Below are positions 21,260 to 33,538 of a stretch of DNA of 64,000 nucleotides, piece after piece. Below the pieces are notes generated by a model. The model saw nothing but the letters and a program-made list of their open reading frames with translations. It ran no database searches and was not told the DNA's origin. Origin of the DNA: Platerodrilus igneus (taxonomy: Eukaryota; Arthropoda; Insecta; Coleoptera; Lycidae); the NCBI GenBank assembly GCA_036346225.1, contig JARFIW010000108.1, positions 3,100,001 to 3,164,000 on the forward strand, read 5' to 3'. Positions within the stretch are counted from its first letter, which is position 1, and the number at the start of each line of letters is the position of its first letter. The position numbers and the translations under genes were made by a program.

Positions 21260-21720
21260 AATTATGCAGCATTATTTCTAATTTATCTTACTAACATTTG
21301 GGAAAAGACCCCTTATATTTAGAAGACTTAGGATATGGAACATACCTATTAATAATTTTACGATTATTAACTTCCCTTTTAAAAGTTTCTAAAAGCTTCC
21401 TTCAAATGACATGACTTTGCTTATAAATTTTGCAGTTATAAATATTTTATTTACACTTTTGTAGTTTAAAATAATTTATGAAGCTAAATTTCGTTCCAAT
21501 ATGTATTTAACAAAAATAAAACGATACTTTTGTGGATTATAAGTTTATGATTTTAATAGAACTAATAATTTATTGAAATGTCTTGCTTACTGAACACATA
21601 TACACGAAACACGAAATCAGAGTTATACAGAGTATATGATATTAAGTTGTCCTCAAGATTAGTTTTCCTCTTCTTGCATCTGGTTTTTTGTTTACCGTAA
21701 CGCCTGCGCGTTACAAATAC
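21260..21720 (-). repeat. Dispersed repeat R2, minus copy
   Basis: Its reverse complement matches 40680-41130 over about 460 bp with small gaps. Shared are AGGAAAACTAATCTTGA, GACAACTTAATAT, GTGTTCAGTAA and AATAGGYATGTTCCATATC. Non-coding. Confidence 0.8.
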
Positions 21721-22399
21721 CAAAACAATAAATGTCTATTTATTATTTTTTGTCCTGTATCTGCGCTAGAACCAGTGTCACAATTTTATTCATCGTTTGA
21801 TGTCACTTGATAACGTTATTTTTGGATTGGACAAGATGGCGCTTGTAAATAACATATACTTTAACTGCGTCAATGCTTTCATATATATTTCTTAAGAAAT
21901 TCACATCTAAAAAATTGAAAAAACTGGCATTTGATTAAACAACCTTTTTAAAATAAACATTTATTACGTTCTGGAAATTGATCGATACTTACTGTGATTA
22001 GAAACGACAAAAGCAATTACAGGAAATCTTCAACGGTTATTTCTTCTTTATATTTTTCTGCTAAGCTTTATTCAGGGAGGTCAAAGCCGGATTTTTGAAC
22101 AAAAATCGAATATCCGCCGGGTTTTGATGTTTTTATAATTTCCTTTCTTAATTAAAATAACAGGAGTAAATAAATAAGAAATTATTTCTATAACTTAGAC
22201 TTAGAAATAATCTATTAACATTATTGTGTCGTTCAAATGATCAATAGTTAGATTACAGATTCGGGCAACATTTTTAGGACCATTTACTACCAATTTTTGT
22301 ACAATGAAATTGGAAAAAAACAGAACTAATTTTTGTATTCTTACGGTTTTTTTAACGGATTCTTACAGTTTAAAAACGTCGATAAATACAGTTAAAAAG
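21721..22399. other. AT-rich stretch, one imperfect palindrome
   Basis: No gene seen. At about 22080-22128, TCAAAGCCGGAT and ATCCGCCGGGTTTTGA form an imperfect inverted repeat. Confidence 0.4.
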
Positions 22400-23115
22400 T
22401 CGATAATTACATCGCGCAAGCGTAATGAAAAAGCGACGTCACGGCAGTTGGTAGCGCTAACCCTTTTTACAGATTTGGCGCGCTCATCTATCAATGACGT
22501 CACCAATGCACAAATTTAAGACGCAATAATCGGAAATATAAAGTTAAACAAAAGTTCATATCAGTGAACAAATTAAACACTGTACTACTTACATCGGAAA
22601 TCCGGCGTCCTGCGGAGTACGCCCAACGCTATTCCCCAGCGCTAGGACGGGATCTCATGTCTCCAACCAGCTACGGCAGTCGGCGGACATGGACATCCGG
22701 CTCGTCTATCCAGGGTCGTGGAGTACGGTTCGCCTAGGTGGCTGCAAATTTACCTACCTATGCAGGGAATGGACAAGGAAACCAGGTATAGGGCGACAAA
22801 CAATATAATTAGGCAAGGAAATCTACATAGGTAAAGATAAGGCACGATACGATACCTCTAACGTCCACACCACTCGACGGTTCTGGCCAAACAGCCACGT
22901 TATAGAGAGAACAGGAAACTTGTCCCCACGTTTTTGTCTTTTACACGTCGGCGCGAGGTTATTCGTCCAACCCACTATTGACGTGCGATCTGGCGCAAAC
23001 GCACTGGGTCGTAACGGAAATGCGCGCCTAGTCTTTTGAAATTGTGGCGCGAAACTTCCGCACATCAAAATTAAACTAATACATGTTTAAGGGCCAATTT
23101 GATTGGCACGTAACA
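22400..23115 (-). repeat. LTR, family L1 (copy 2, inverted, probably solo)
   Basis: The 5' end on the minus strand is TGTTACGTGCC at 23115-23105. Shared with copies 1 and 3 are TTTGATGTGCGGAAGTTT, TGCGTTTGCGCCAGATCGC (as in copy 3), CTACATAGGTA and TTAGCGCTACCAACTGC. The TATA position has drifted to GTAAAAAGG. The 3' edge is uncertain. Confidence 0.75.
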
Positions 23116-23389
23116 GTATACCTCCTCAAGAATGGAAAAGCTGTAGCAACTCCTGTAAAAATAGAACTCCGTAATGTTAATAAATTCCTAGACCGTTGTA
23201 TTTACTGTTTCAATTTATAATTGTATTTAAAATTATTAAATTGAAGTTATTGAATATTTTTACAAACATCCTTATGGTTAAATACAACTTTTAATGAAGA
23301 CAATTAGAGGGGTCAATTTCGAATGTAATTAGTTTTTATTTATTTCGGTATTCACTTACTACTCCAACAATATTCCGTTAGCCCGACAA
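23116..23389. other. AT-rich spacer
   Basis: No gene or repeat recognised between the L1 LTR and the Gypsy fragment. Confidence 0.4.
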
Positions 23390-24280
23390 TTCATAACACA
23401 ACTTGATGCCCCCTCCTCCTTCCCTCAATTGCCACCTATCCACCCAACTCGATGACAAACATCATACAAATATGCACACTGCTCTTTCTCCTCCTTCAAT
23501 TTCCGGAACGAAAATATCCAGGGAGGCATTAGTTCGAAGGATGACGCTGACGATCTGAATAACGACGATCGCCCTTCGGCTCAGAGGGTGACTAGGACAA
23601 CGACGATTGATGAATTTTCTTCTGTTTCCGGTTCGAGAATATGTTGAGTTTCGACAACTTCTCTTGTGGTCAAGCCGGTTGTATGCACGACAGTCAACAT
23701 TCACTATAATTTAGGCGGTCCTGAACTTTAGCTACTTTCCCTAGAATTTCCGGTGATTGATTAGAGAAAGAACGAAAACACACGGATTGATCCTAGATGA
23801 AGTGATGAAATTTGCTCGAGATTTGTTGTTCCTTCTGTTTCTCCTGAGAATGATAAGCTGTGTAACTCGGATAAGGACGTAATAAATCTACTAATTATTG
23901 GTTTTTTCTTCAATATTAGCTCCGACGCTGAAACTCCTGTTCTCGCATGCGGTGTAATACTATAATTAGGCAACAAATGGAGACATGACTTGTTTTCAAC
24001 TCCATGCGAGGCAAACCTTTCCGCTTGTCCGTTAGAACGCGAATGATAAACGCTGCTCTTCGTGTGCCAAATTCTGTTATTTTGGTAAAAAACCTAGAAC
24101 TCTTTTGAGATGAATTGATGATCAATATCAGTGACAATGGTATCAGGTAGACCAAATCTTGCGATGACTTCTCAAACGTGGCAAATGTCTTTTGATGAAG
24201 TGATGTCTTTCTCAAGTTGAACAACTTTTGGCCAGTTACAGAAGGTATTCACCATGTTGTGAAGGGTACCTGCTAGATCG
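23390..24280 (-). pseudogene. Gypsy integrase and pol C-terminus fragment
   Basis: On the minus strand the reading gives integrase core pieces: FGLPDTIVTD with the second catalytic Asp region, then SRSNGQAERF with the catalytic Glu, and LPNYSITPHARTGVSASELI from the region after the core. A basic tail follows, then a purine-rich GGGAAGGAGGAGGGGG at about 23410-23425 just before TGTTATGAATTG, which looks like a polypurine tract and LTR start. Stops and frame changes interrupt it, for example TGA near 24174 and TAG near 24094. It is a different family from the Gypsy pol at 1113-4481, and everything upstream of the integrase core is missing. Confidence 0.75.
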
Positions 24281-24574
24281 ACTTGAAATCTTAGCCATGG
24301 CTTCTCAAAGGTGCAAGAGTTGGATTATCTCTGTTTGTAGTACAGGTATAGCACCCACTTTGACAACGACTCGATATCTAATCAATCTCAGCAATCACAC
24401 TAACTGGCAAACGATAGTCTTCATCTACTATGTATAAGGTTGTTCCTTTTAAATTGGGCTAATCACGACGATTGGCGCTAAAACCTCTGGTTAAAGTAGC
24501 ATGGACTGACCGAGAAAGCTGTGGAAAAACGTCGACACTCCAAGGCATATTGTCTGCAATAACTCTTGCTTGAA
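24281..24574. other. Junction between Gypsy and BEL/Pao fragments
   Basis: No domain recognised on either strand. The 20-nt stretch GGTTGTTCCTTTTAAATTGG near 24430 recurs near 27318. Confidence 0.35.
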
Positions 24575-25831
24575 GAGAGTGGTTGATTCAATTACACCTA
24601 AAATAATAACCAGAAAGCTTTTGAGGTTATGTATTGATCCTGGAAATGCAATCCCAACAAAATATCCATCTTCACAGATAACCCACCTTTCACTCCCTTT
24701 GTGGATACACATGGTTTAGTCAGGGTGGGTGGTCGCCTTCAAAACTCAGACCTACCTTATGAGGTGAAATTTCTAATTTTACTCCCATCATCGCATCGGT
24801 TAACAGAATTAATCATTCTGGATTGCGATAATAAGCACTTACATCCTGGACTTCGTACTACTCAATTTTTGTTGACCCACAATTTTTTGATTCTATCTGC
24901 TAAAAGAGCAGTTCGTAAATGTTTGAAGTCATGCATCCGTTGTTTCCGCATAAGCCTTATTGCTTACTGTCCTCGCATGGGCGATTTACCAAATTCGAGG
25001 GTAACTCTCAAAGAGGCATATTTACATACTGGCGTGGATTATGGTGACCCTCTTGCCGTTACAATGAGTAGAAAACGAGGATCTAAATCATCAAAGGCTT
25101 ATATTTGCTTGTTCATTTGTTTTAGCACTAAAACCGTTCATCTGGAGTTAGTGTGTAGTCTTTCAAGAGACTTTCATCGCGCTTTACGTGGAAAGTGTGT
25201 GACTATTCATAGTGATTGCGGCACCAATTTTATTGGAGCGTCTCGTGAATTATCGAAAATGATGAAATACTCTGCGGCTGCAGAAAGTATAACATTTATA
25301 TTCAACCCCCCCTTCCGCTTTTCATTTTGGAGGTGGGAAGCCGGGATTAAATCAGTCAAATCTCATCTCAAAAAGATCATTGGAAATCAAATATTGTCGT
25401 ATGAAGAACTCAATTCTGTTCTTGTTCAAATTGAATCTCTACTTAATTCAAGGCCTTTGTACCTGTTAAGTACTAATCCCGAAGATTTTTGTTTAACGCC
25501 TAATCATTTTATTGGTTTGGAACCTGTGTTGGTTCTACCAGATCCTGATGTTACTGCGTTGAAGATTTCTCATTTGGATTGCTGGCAGCTAATTCAGCGC
25601 ATACAACAAGATTTCTGGACAAAAAACTAAATAGTTCACTTCATCTCCTCAAATTGAAGTTGGGACATTGGTTTTGATCAAAGAGGATCAAGCTCCTCCT
25701 CTGTCCTGGCGACTAGGTCGGATCGATTACTTATACTCTGAAATCAATGGGGTTATTCGCGTAGCTACGATAAAAACTATGCATGGCACAATTAAAACAT
25801 CTTTAATCAAGTTGTGTGTCCTCTACCCGTA
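24575..25831 (+). pseudogene. BEL/Pao integrase with C-terminal domain, decayed
   Basis: Would have joined element cDNA to host DNA. A long open segment (about 24701-25630) reads GLVRVGGRLQNSDLPYEVK, a zinc-binding H/C region (HLHPGLRTTQF to CIRCFR), the core with VDYGDP and IHSDCGTNFIGA, the catalytic WEAGIKSVKSHL Glu region, and LNSRPL. After a frame change near 25620 the C-terminal domain continues as VGTLVLIKEDQAPPLSWRLG and ends with a stop at about 25831. Small deletions occur between the first and second catalytic Asp and just before WEAG. RT and RNase H are absent upstream, so this is a 5'-truncated relic. Confidence 0.85.
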
Positions 25832-25933
25832 AACAGCAGAACTCAATAGTTTAAAGATGAATATTAAATGTAGCGTAGTATTTGTTTTATTTTCATTAGT
25901 ACTTAGTTAATCAATCTTATTTTAGTGGGCGGT

Positions 25934-26430
25934 ATGTTAAGGCGTTTTCAAACTGCTTTTACAGTTAACCCTTCAACATTCCTTGTTTTCGCTTACTTGC
26001 CCATTTCTTTTCCTATAGATAGCGTAAGGTGCGGTATCGGTATGGAACAAAAAAAAACTGTCAAGAGTGTGGTGTTCAAGACTCTGATCAAGCCGCAAGT
26101 GCATCCGCAGTCAAACGACGCGCGTTAGCGGTTTACTCATAATGTGAGTGTAAAACAAAACATTGCACATCAACTTTATACAGTCCTCTTAAGCAGCGTT
26201 TGAATGTGTTGCATTACCTAGTGCGTACAGGCGTACCATGGTAACAGATGAAACAGTAAGTTTTAATATTAATTTATTACGCGCTGTATATCGTACAGAT
26301 TTAGATCTGCATGCTTGATTCGTGTGACATAGTAGCATCACATTTTATTTTGTTAAGTTTCTAAAAGGTATAGTGTGGGTTGCGTACATGTGCGTTACGA
26401 GTGCTGCATTACGCCATAAGGTATCACAAT
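25934..26430 (+). repeat. BEL/Pao 3' LTR (family B2)
   Basis: A purine-rich AGTGGGCGGTA immediately precedes TGTTAAGGCG at 25934, the usual BEL polypurine tract and LTR start, about 100 bp after the pol stop. The 3' end is not defined; a plausible ATCACA lies near 26424-26430. No second copy in the window confirms the length. Confidence 0.55.
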
Positions 26431-26469
26431 GAACCACACTGAGGCGTACGCGTGACTTACAAACGATAT

Positions 26470-27230
26470 CCATTAACTCCGTATTGGAAAGCTAAAGTTT
26501 CGACTTGCATTCAAATTTACTTAAATTATCGACTTCTGATCTTCGAAATTTAGTTAAATTTGACTTCGATCTCGAAATTTAGTTAAGATTTCGACTTCGA
26601 TCTCGAAATTTATTAAATTTCGACTTCCATCTCGAAATTTAGTTAAATTTCGACTTCGATCTCGAAATTTATATAAATTTCGACTTCGAAATCTATAAAT
26701 TTGAGTCGAATTAAATTTTCGACTTCTATCTCGAAATTTAGTTAAATTTCGACTTCGATGTCGAAATACCAACAAGAATAAAGTTTTGACTGTGTAAATC
26801 AAATTACGAGATAGAAGTCGAAATTTAACTAAATTTGACATCGAAGTCGAAATTATAATCAAAATAAATTTACAATCGAGATCGAAGTCGAAATTTAACT
26901 AAATTTCGACATCGAAGTCGAAATTTAATAAATTTCGAGATGGAAGTCGAAATTTAACTAAATTTGGAGATCGAAGTCGAAATTTAACTAAATTTTGTCA
27001 TCGAAGTCGAAATTTAAGTAAATTTCGAGATGGAAGTCGAAACTTAACTAAATTTCGAGATCGAAGTCGAAATTTAACTAAATTTTGACATCGAAGTCGA
27101 AATTTAAGTAAATTTCGACATCGAAGTCTAAATTTAATAATTTTGAGATGGAAGTCGAAATTTAACTAAATTTGGAGATCGAAGTCGAAATTGAACTAAA
27201 TTTCGACATCGAAGTCGAAATTTAACTAAA
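26470..27230. repeat. Foldback minisatellite, 30-bp quasi-palindromic unit in inverted arms
   Basis: The left arm (about 26470-26770) repeats CGACTTCGATCTCGAAATTT with AGTTAAATTT. From about 26805 to 27228 the same unit runs inverted as TCGAAATTTAACTAAATTTC. A short non-repeat turn (about 26771-26804) joins them. Roughly 8 left and 14 right units are visible. Each unit is itself partly self-complementary. Confidence 0.88.
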
Positions 27231-28212
27231 ATTAGTGAGCGATTTTTTGTGGCCCTTCTACGCCTTCGTACAATAGTTTCTGAGAAAGTGGATAATTGTA
27301 TTCCATACAATGTGTTCAGGTTGTTCCTTTTAAATTGGATTAATTATTATTTTAAAAAATTTTACAAAGGGATTCTTAGGTTATAGGATGTAGCTTGGGT
27401 TCCTAAAATACCCCTTGGTTGTTGGTCGTCAGTAATGCCTTTCTCTCCCTCATAACTATTTTCTTTTGTTTTATTTACGCATCTGCATCAATTAGATATA
27501 CTTCGTGGATGAACTTTCTTTAAGCCTGGAAATAATATTCCATGCTGTACTTGTATCATAGCATACGTTGGTCAATTTCCGCAAGAAATGGGAAAGAGCG
27601 GAAATACTTTTACAAAGACATCCTTTTTAAATTTTATTATTCTTTACAAGGTCGTATTATTTCCTTACTGATGGTACGACTCTTCAACCCTCATAATACA
27701 TAAGCAGATGTGCACATGACATGCGGAGGGTTATTATTGAAGGATGTAATAATATCGCCCAGATGGTTCAGTTCTTGACTGCATACGACCAATCGATGAG
27801 GGTGGCCAAGAGCTTGTTGTAATAAATGATTTTAAAAGAACTACAAATTTTATGTTAACATTGGTAGTGTGAACGGGTAACAGCATAGGGTAGAAAAGGC
27901 TCACATTACAAATGGCCGAATCAAAACAAATCCTTTTGGTACTGTTTACTTCCTTTCGGTATACTTGAATTTTTTTGAGCAATTATTTCAATTTTATGGA
28001 TTATCGATTGTAAATCGATTTATAAAACAATAATATAGAAGTGGCATGCGTTATTTTAAATCAACATGCATTTTGTTGTTTAGAAAACTTACAGTAACAA
28101 GATTATAATTTTATACTGCATTGTTAGGTATTATCGGAATTAATTAATTTTGTCTTCATATACTTAAAAATGTATTGAAATTTGTAGATATTTTTTACCT
28201 GGTCGGATTCAA
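27231..28212. other. Stretch without recognised gene
   Basis: Only short ORFs that I cannot assign. Part may be decayed BEL/Pao sequence leading into 28213, but no motif is convincing. Confidence 0.35.
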
Positions 28213-28578
28213 AGGTTGTACTGTCTTGAATTCAGTCAACACCGAACAGATGTAAAACCTTCGTGGCGAATTCGATAGCTCGTATCCAGTTGTATACAGC
28301 ACCTCAAAGTGGCCTCATGTGGAATTGAAAGATAATTCCGCAGATTGCGCATTTTGTGGATTAGTCACATTGCAATTCGTCAACCATTCCTTATGATGAG
28401 TGTCTCCCTTGGTTATGTTATAGAAAATAATTAGTCTTAATTTGGGGCATTTGAAATGGAAGATACGTTATTAATGGAAGAAGGAGTTACTAAAACCTAT
28501 TTCGTTGCTACTCAAGAAATTCTCTTGATTGTTTGTTGGATAAATTTTCAAGTTTCAAGTATTGTTAACGCGCGATGG
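28213..28578 (+). pseudogene. BEL/Pao pol fragment (RNase H end to integrase)
   Basis: Pieces in shifting frames: PNRCKTFVANSIARIQ, then WPHVELKDNSADCA with CGLVTLQFVNHSL, then TYFVATQE and SLDCLLDKFSSFK. These match the conserved BEL/Pao region around FVANR and NPADxASRG. Three conserved Trp codons read TGA (the LSW site and the WW pair after NHSL), and at least two frame changes are present. It is cut off at 28579 by an inverted LTR. Confidence 0.65.
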
Positions 28579-28955
28579 GTCTTATAATTTTATATATCGA
28601 CTTACCACAGCCGTATTCTGTTGTTCTAAGTGTCTACTCTTCAACGAAGTGGACTGTATGGCTATTTATTGGACGTGTTACGTGTGCACTATCACTGTTT
28701 ATCCATAAAATCATATTCGGCGACACTAATGACTTAACTCACTTCACCGAACCCACAACCGTTTCTTTTCGATGTCTATGAACAAATATCAATCACTATC
28801 CCTTTAGTCCAACTTAATTTCCACAGGCACAAAAGAGATTTTTTTTTACAAGATATAACGGGACAAGGGATGACAGCTTTACTATTTTATTTACAACTAC
28901 GAATTTACAACGAATTAAAATTAAACACGGAAACGTGCGACAAAGAGACTAAACA
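28579..28955 (-). repeat. BEL-type LTR, family B1 (copy 1)
   Basis: About 377 bp, closely matching 37972-38363 and 49924-50308. On the minus strand it begins TGTTTAGTCTCTTTGTCGC, preceded by GGTGGGCGGGA (purine tract), and ends ATAAAATTATAAGAC. Non-coding; the 68-codon ORF inside is not conserved in the other copies. Confidence 0.85.
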
Positions 28956-29066
28956 TCCCGCCCACCAAAATAAGTATGAACTAGTTTCTTTTATATTTAA
29001 AAATAATTATAGTTATTAATTAAGGAACTTAAACCAACAAACTTAATTAAGTGAATATATATGTAT
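28956..29066. other. Short remnant upstream of the B1 LTR
   Basis: AT-rich; on the minus strand it ends in the purine tract GGTGGGCGGGA. No coding sequence. Confidence 0.4.
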
Positions 29067-29067
29067 G

Positions 29068-29108
<41 letters not shown>
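29067..29108. repeat. (AT)n at the left edge of module locus 2
   Basis: Pure AT run abutting module B-left, as at 14059-14096 for A-left. Confidence 0.9.
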
Positions 29109-29110
<2 letters not shown>

Positions 29111-31276
29111 CTCATATTTAGACCAGGGTAGAAAATTAAATAATTACATCAAATAATTTTAATCACCGTGTAGAAGCTTTGGGAAAAGGTACGCGTTATT
29201 AAAAAACCGTGGAGAATAAAAATTCATTCGTTTCATTAAAAATAAGAGATTTAAATCATTTACAAGACGCTTGCTATAAAAAAGGAAGCAGTATTAAAAT
29301 GCTCTACGTGTAATTTAATTATTCCGAGTAAAGAAACAAATGGAAATTACGTGCAAAATTTATATTAATTAACTCAATTTTAAGTAACCGGTATTAAACA
29401 AAATGTACAGATAATAATTAATATTTGATTAGGAGTCACTAAAAATTAAAGGGTATTATTTTAATTGGAGTTAATTGAACCATTAGTAACATATAATAAC
29501 TATAAAAGCTTGTAAAAACCCAATAATATTCAAATCGTAGAAGTGTTATTTAGAAGTATTATGTTTGAACACCTGCGTATTTTTAAAAGGCTCATTCTGC
29601 GTAAATTTGGCAGATAACAAATGGTTACAGAGAATGCTGGAGAAACCGTAGCTTAATAGTTACGGGAAATGCTAATAAGGTGGGTTATTTCACAGTCCAC
29701 ATGGACTGAAATAATCGATAATGAAGAATATCAATTTGCACCAATAAGAACAGGGTAGATAGAGACAGATAATATGCGCAAGACGGAGACACATATAGTA
29801 AAAGGCGTGAGTGGAGCAACGTCACTGGGTTGCGATTGGTTGAAAATAAGAGGCAAACTTGAGAGGTAAAATAACATTTCTGTATAAAATTAATTAGTTA
29901 TTTCCAGACGTTGCGAGCCGTGTCGAAATTTCTGAGATTTAACTGGTGCGAGTGCAAATTTAATAAGAACCGACGCACAGGCGGTCGAGATGGGAACATA
30001 GTATACGAAATTCTAGAAACTGGCCGTTTTGGGGACAAGACCGACAGACAGGCTAACCTCTATATATACCCGGGTTAATATGAGTTTAGCTCTCTTAGAT
30101 TTTCGAATTGATTCAATGCGTTAAACAGTGCTTTTTAGTTTTCCGATTTTGATAGAATAATTTAAACAGTTTGCTCGTATATTTTTGTGATTTAAAACAG
30201 TTTGTTCTTTACGTGCTACAATGAATGTAATTTAGTGCACTTAGAAAAGAAGATACAAGGTAATAAAGTTTAGTATCACTGTACCAATTAGTAAAATTTG
30301 CAACGACAAATGAATACACAAAAGTAGTCAGTTTTGGCGTATATTTGTGAAAGAAGTATGAATTTCTTTGCTATTTTTCGGGGGTGGTAATAATTAAATG
30401 ATTCGTAAACGTGTCTGGATCCACAAAACAAGCTTCAGATATACACAGATGAGTTCCGGGAAAGCACTGAAACAACTTTAGATGAATGGTGGTGTAGAGA
30501 AAATGTTTAAAAGCGACCAGTAATCCGAGGACGTAAACATAACCCAGTTGGAATGGTGAAATTAGCAAGGACGATGTACATTGAAGCCACTAGTGCAGTA
30601 ACCTTCAGGTAACTTATGCTTTGTTGTTCGATTTTTGATGTGTTGGTGTGTGTTGAATAACTTTATAATTGATTTACTTAAAATGGACAGTAGTGAAATT
30701 GTACTAACAGCAAATTTTTAATTTTAAGGTGAGATTTTCTTGTTTAAGTAGAAAGGGGTATTTAGTATTTATGTTCTGGATTATGATGAAAATTTGGGTA
30801 TGTCTTTGAGCTCAATTAGACGAACCTGGTTAATTAACGTAAAGGGGTGGTAGATGCTCCTTTGTACTCAGACTCAGGTCTGCATATATTGTTATATTAA
30901 TTAGTAGGCATCCTACAAGGACTTTAATTCTGGATGCACATTAAAATGATAACAAATTTAATCTTGAAATTTTCTGATACTGAAATTTATGCTGAATTTT
31001 AATTTTAAAATTTTAATGTATTGTGAATATTGATGTAAATAGAGTTAACGTTGGTGTTTGTGATAGGAATGTGTTTGTTTTTTTATGAATGAGGATGAAG
31101 GTTTAACTAGGTGAGCAGTCGAGGCGGAAAAGAGTAAAGAGGCGATTAACAGAAGAAAGTCAACGGAACAGTTAAGGTAAGTTAATAGCTTTTTGTAGGT
31201 TTCACAGCATTCTTGACGCCCAATCTGTGGGGCTTGATTCGAAAACCGTAGTTCCCGGATTTTGGTGGATTCACAG

Positions 31277-31278
<2 letters not shown>
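29109..31278 (+). repeat. Module M, copy B-left (LTR-like, non-coding)
   Basis: Starts TACTCATATTTAGACCAGGG after (AT)n and aligns with A-left throughout. It has a TATA box at 30061, a 510-nt leader to a donor CTTCAG/GTAACT at 30608, a hairpin at 30908-30937, CACAGCATTCTTGACGCCCA at 31204-31223 followed by ATCTGTGGGGCT, and a final CACAGCA at 31272-31278 just before (AT)n. No long ORF is present. Confidence 0.78.
30061..30068 (+). promoter_or_regulatory. TATA box of module B-left
   Basis: TATATATA followed by CCCGGGTTAATATGAG and a CTCTCTTAGATTTTCG leader, as in A-left. Confidence 0.65.

Positions 31279-31346
<68 letters not shown>
31279..31346. repeat. (AT)n at the centre of the B palindrome
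   Basis: Two AT runs separated by GTGA, between the CACAGCA end of B-left and the inverted CACGGCA end of B-right. Confidence 0.9.
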
Positions 31347-31348
<2 letters not shown>

Positions 31349-33496
31349 CCGTGGAAGTCAGAAAAATTCGGGAACGAAGCTTTAACATCGATCCTTCACC
31401 TAAATAATACGAGCCCCACGATTTGGGCGTCATAAAATTGCCGTGAAAGTCGTGGACTAAGGTTTTAACATCGAGCCTTTAGCTTTGTCAACATACAATT
31501 TTTCGAAAAAAATAATAAAAATTTAAAAAATTTCTTACCCTTTTATTTCGCTTTCAAATTCCTTCAGCTTTCTTGGCTAGCTCAGCTGTGCCTCTTCTCA
31601 AATACCTAAATTTACAGACATATCTCTTTTACACTCGCACACCATTCAATAAAACTACCAAATAATACTACAACCATACTACCTTTTAACCGATAAATTA
31701 TATTCACATATGTAAAAATAGTTTGATACAATAATTATAAAACTCAAATTATGGTATGTTTTTAAAGTCCTTGATTTTTCTAATAAATGAGATATGAGTA
31801 GATGGGCCCTACATGTTAGATTAAATTGACTTCACACTGGAGTATGGTGAGCTCATTATAACCCAGTTCAGTTTGTATATGCCTTTTAAACCTTGCATAA
31901 ATTAAAACCAAAATTTACAGACCCGTTTACCCTTTACAATTCAATTTTTATCCTGACTAAATTTTGGATGTTCTAAATACACCCTTTTCAATATTTAACA
32001 TCAATAAATTGTCTAGTACATGTATCTTTTACCATAAGTTTCTACAACCATAAATATGCCACCAAAAAAAATCAACCTCACAGCACAAAATTTCACAAAT
32101 GTTTATAAAGCAACAGAAATTTTAATTAAATTACCTGGAGAATTCTTTAGGCTTTGTTCCGGTCGGAGATGAGTGCCAGAACACCCCTCGGCGTTGTTTT
32201 GATTTACTGTGGTGCTCAGCAGATCCCCAGGCCTCTACCATTTGCTACCTCTGTAAGCTATGCGCCTCGCCTCACAGTACCATTCCATATATCATGCATA
32301 CAAACTCGATTACTTGTGGTGTTTACCCCCATATAATATGCTTCCATTTAATGATTTTTGTGTTGTAGTAGCCAGACCTTTATTAATTTAAAACGCACTA
32401 CTCGTACTTTACGTCAATAATTAGAGGTCCGCTACTACTGTTTTATACTTGCACCCACTATATTTACGGCAACATAATTACATACATAAAATACTCACCA
32501 AAAAAAACTTTATTGTATGCTGGTCGGAATCGGCCTTTAGCACTTTATCGAAGTAATCGAAAATAGAAGAGAAAGAGAGCGTTAATAATGTAGCTAGGGT
32601 ATTTATATCCTTCTAAAACCCCCTAGTGGACGCTTCAAAAAGCTTATTTTCAAATCTAATTCTAAAAATTTCGAATATAACCGTCTCAAAATTCGTAAAA
32701 TTTTGCTCCGTTCTACGTGCCGCATACCCCGAATTCGATTTCAACCGTCGCGTGTGCGTACGTTTGGAAAACTGTCCGCTTTCAACCAATGACAAATTTC
32801 TCTGCCGTCACAAACTCCGCCTAAACTCTATTTATCTCTATCTTATGCATGTTTGCTGTCTCGTTCAAAACCCCACTTGAGTTACAGAAAAATCGATATT
32901 GATGACATCCTATCTCAACTCTACGTGTATATGGTACGTGCATTTCAATTCCTTGCTTGCGTTATATCTGTCTCTATCTGTTGTATATAACCGATTGTGC
33001 ATTTCCCTCGCTCCTTAAGTTGTTCGTTACCCTAGTTGTTTATACCAAACTGACGGTTGAAAATATTTTCTCTGAAATTCTATCTTAACATACGCTCGAC
33101 TTCTTTGAATGTAACCTTTTAAAACGCAGGTGTCTCTGTTAATTATCGACCGTTTTGAACATAGCAATTCCTAGACTTTTGACTTCTTCGTATCTGATCA
33201 AACTGACGTTAGCTTTTACAATGAATACCATTGCCTTGGGATTATCGATTTTCTTACGCAGCACGTTCCCTTTTGCTTATATGTGTTGAATTAAAATAAC
33301 TTTATGGTTAATTATGCGTATCCTTGAACTTCTAGTTGCTTTGCAGCTTTCTTCCTTCCTGTGATCCTAACATTTCAATTATTAAATACAAAAATACCCT
33401 AAAATTTGTCCGTTCTCCCTAAATGAATTAAATTAATTTTTTGCGTAAATAATTTGCTCTTTTCTATATACAGGGTTGTTGAAATTTTATTGTTTC

Positions 33497-33502
<6 letters not shown>
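31347..33502 (-). repeat. Module M, copy B-right (inverted)
   Basis: Minus-strand reading: starts at (AT)n 33503 and passes an ACCCTGTATATAG block homologous to the ACCAGGGTAGAAAA start of the left modules. It then has GGATATAAATACC at 32599-32611, a CTCTCTTTCTCTTCTATTTTCG leader, and a CCAGGTAATT donor at about 32131-32137. It ends with the GACGCCCAAATCGTGGGGCT unit (31412-31431) and CACGGCA at 31347-31353. It is the mirror partner of B-left. Confidence 0.75.
32601..32607 (-). promoter_or_regulatory. TATA box of module B-right
   Basis: TATAAAT on the minus strand, followed by the CTCTCTTTCTC leader. It points towards the TATA box at 30061, so the two promoters are convergent. Confidence 0.6.

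Positions 33503-33534
<32 letters not shown>
33503..33534. repeat. (AT)n between modules B-right and C
   Basis: AT run joining the 5' end of B-right to the 3' end of C. Confidence 0.9.

Positions 33535-33538
<4 letters not shown>

Noticed and set aside
26554..26862. 102-codon minus-strand ORF with SRNLTKFRDRSRN repeats
   Set aside because: It follows from the 30-bp tandem unit; not a protein.
31182..31433. ORF with long YIYIYI runs
   Set aside because: Translation of the (AT)n tract at the centre of the B palindrome.
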